From Eubacterium sp. UBA3782 (GTDB taxonomy: Bacteria; Bacillota; Clostridia; Lachnospirales; Lachnospiraceae): a DNA stretch of 46,949 nucleotides. The notes below the pieces were generated by a model. That model was not told the DNA's origin and did no database searches. It saw only the letters and a list, made by a program, of their open reading frames with translations. Position 1 is the stretch's first letter. Every line of letters starts with the position of its first letter. Shown here piece by piece: positions 46,413-46,949 of this stretch. The stretch covers positions 1-46,949 of the forward strand of contig DFFG01000020.1 of the NCBI GenBank assembly GCA_002368795.1. Direction: 5' to 3'. A program made the position numbers and the translations under genes.

Positions 46413-46949
46413 TCAGAAGCTGAACTTGTCCTCGAAATAGGCCTCCAGCTGATCGATCGGGATCCGGACCTGATCCATGGAATCACGGTCACGGACAGTT
46501 ACAGCGCCGTCGTTCTCAGTATCGAAGTCGTAGGTGATGCAGAACGGTGTGCCGATCTCATCCTGACGGCGATAGCGCTTTCCGATGTTGCCGCGGTCGT
46601 CAAACTCGCAGTTGTACTTGGAAGAGAGCTTGTCAAACAGCTCCTCTGCCGGTCCTGTCAGCTTCTTGGACAGCGGAAGGACAGCGATCTTGACCGGTGC
46701 CAGTGCCGGATGGAAATGCATAACGGTACGGACATCGTTTTTCTCGGCATCCAGAACCTCCTCGTCATAGGCCGCGCACAGGAAGGCCAGGACCACACGG
46801 TCAGCTCCCAGAGAGGGCTCGATGACATAGGGGATATAACGTTTGGACTGTACATCGTCGAAGTAGGTCAGATCCTGTCCGGACACCTCCTGGTGACGGC
46901 CAAGGTCATAATCGGTACGGTCAGCAATGCCCCACAGCTCGCCCCAGCC
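46413..46949 (-). CDS. glyS: Glycyl-tRNA synthetase (dimeric type), C-terminal part
   Basis: The reading frame stays open to the window edge, so the 5' part is missing; 178 residues are visible. GWGELWGIADRTDYDLGRHQE starts the visible part, YIPYVIEPSLGADRVVLAFLCAAYDEE is class II motif 3, and the remaining 110 residues are the HGTP anticodon-binding domain (APVKIAVLPLSKKL; NIGKRYRRQDEIGTPFCITYDF; VRDRDSMDQVRIPIDQL). This is the eukaryote-like alpha2 enzyme that charges tRNA-Gly. An internal GTG at 46886 is not the true start. Confidence 0.95.
   Translation of the reverse strand, partial: GWGELWGIADRTDYDLGRHQEVSGQDLTYFDDVQSKRYIPYVIEPSLGADRVVLAFLCAAYDEEVLDAEKNDVRTVMHFHPALAPVKIAVLPLSKKLTGPAEELFDKLSSKYNCEFDDRGNIGKRYRRQDEIGTPFCITYDFDTENDGAVTVRDRDSMDQVRIPIDQLEAYFEDKFSF

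Overview
The window looks like chromosome of a moderately GC-rich (mid-50% by eye) anaerobic Firmicute of the Clostridia, most likely a Lachnospiraceae-type gut bacterium. Reasons: strong AGGAGG-type ribosome binding sites, TTGACA/TATAAT promoters, U-tailed hairpin terminators, a two-gene minimal SUF (SMS-type) Fe-S locus, a BMP-type nucleoside ABC importer behind a purine riboswitch, a C69 dipeptidase, and PucR, ROK, DUF3786 and DUF1638 proteins. I could not test this assignment by search.

Layout. 1-72: 3' end of a tRNA and its terminator. 283-6759: two tandem, contiguous paralogs, each an N-terminal TIR domain with the W-x-x-x-E glutamate, one transmembrane helix and a very large beta-propeller region. 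6.8-8.3 kb: an AraC regulator divergent from a free-standing copy of its own effector-binding domain. 8.5-14.3 kb: CapA-like lipoprotein, flavodoxin, DUF362, L,D-transpeptidase and DUF975. 14.6-18.9 kb: a small rhamnose-type sugar locus (mutarotase, binding protein, isomerase) divergent from an AraC activator. 19-20.9 kb: GntR/ABC operon with an overlapping operator and promoter. 21.0-21.2 kb: a 53-residue membrane protein behind a consensus promoter. 21.4-22.9 kb: PucR regulator divergent from a 53-residue ORF. 23.2-25.9 kb: dipeptidase and esterase. 26.3-28.0 kb: SMS Fe-S genes. 28.3-29.2 kb: ROK kinase. 29.5-32.05 kb: metal P-type ATPase operon. 32.3-33.0 kb: rsmJ. 33.05-36.25 kb: candidate structured RNA followed by DUF3786, CsoR, DUF1638 and an unknown membrane protein. 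36.7-42.8 kb: riboswitch, xpt and a nucleoside importer. 42.9-46.9 kb: membrane esterase, ABC-F protein and partial glycyl-tRNA synthetase.

How the parts connect. The clearest new circuit is a metal regulon. Two promoters (21016-21044 and 32023-32051) carry the same 16-bp box, ATACC-N6-GGTAT, at the same place in a 17-bp spacer. One drives the 53-residue membrane protein; the other drives a small DUF6110-like protein plus a P1B-type ATPase without a CPC motif. A CsoR-family repressor with Cys-His-Cys ligands and a 13-histidine tail is encoded at 34021-34440, in an operon preceded by an unrecognised structured RNA that ends in a terminator 20 nt before the first start codon.

Two families of structured repeats lie at gene 3' ends, mostly between convergent genes: a 180-bp family with compensatory stem changes (four copies, one diverged), and a family of about 90 bp (a tandem triplet plus one solitary copy). 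The tandem TIR-propeller pair is the best candidate for a defence or signalling system.
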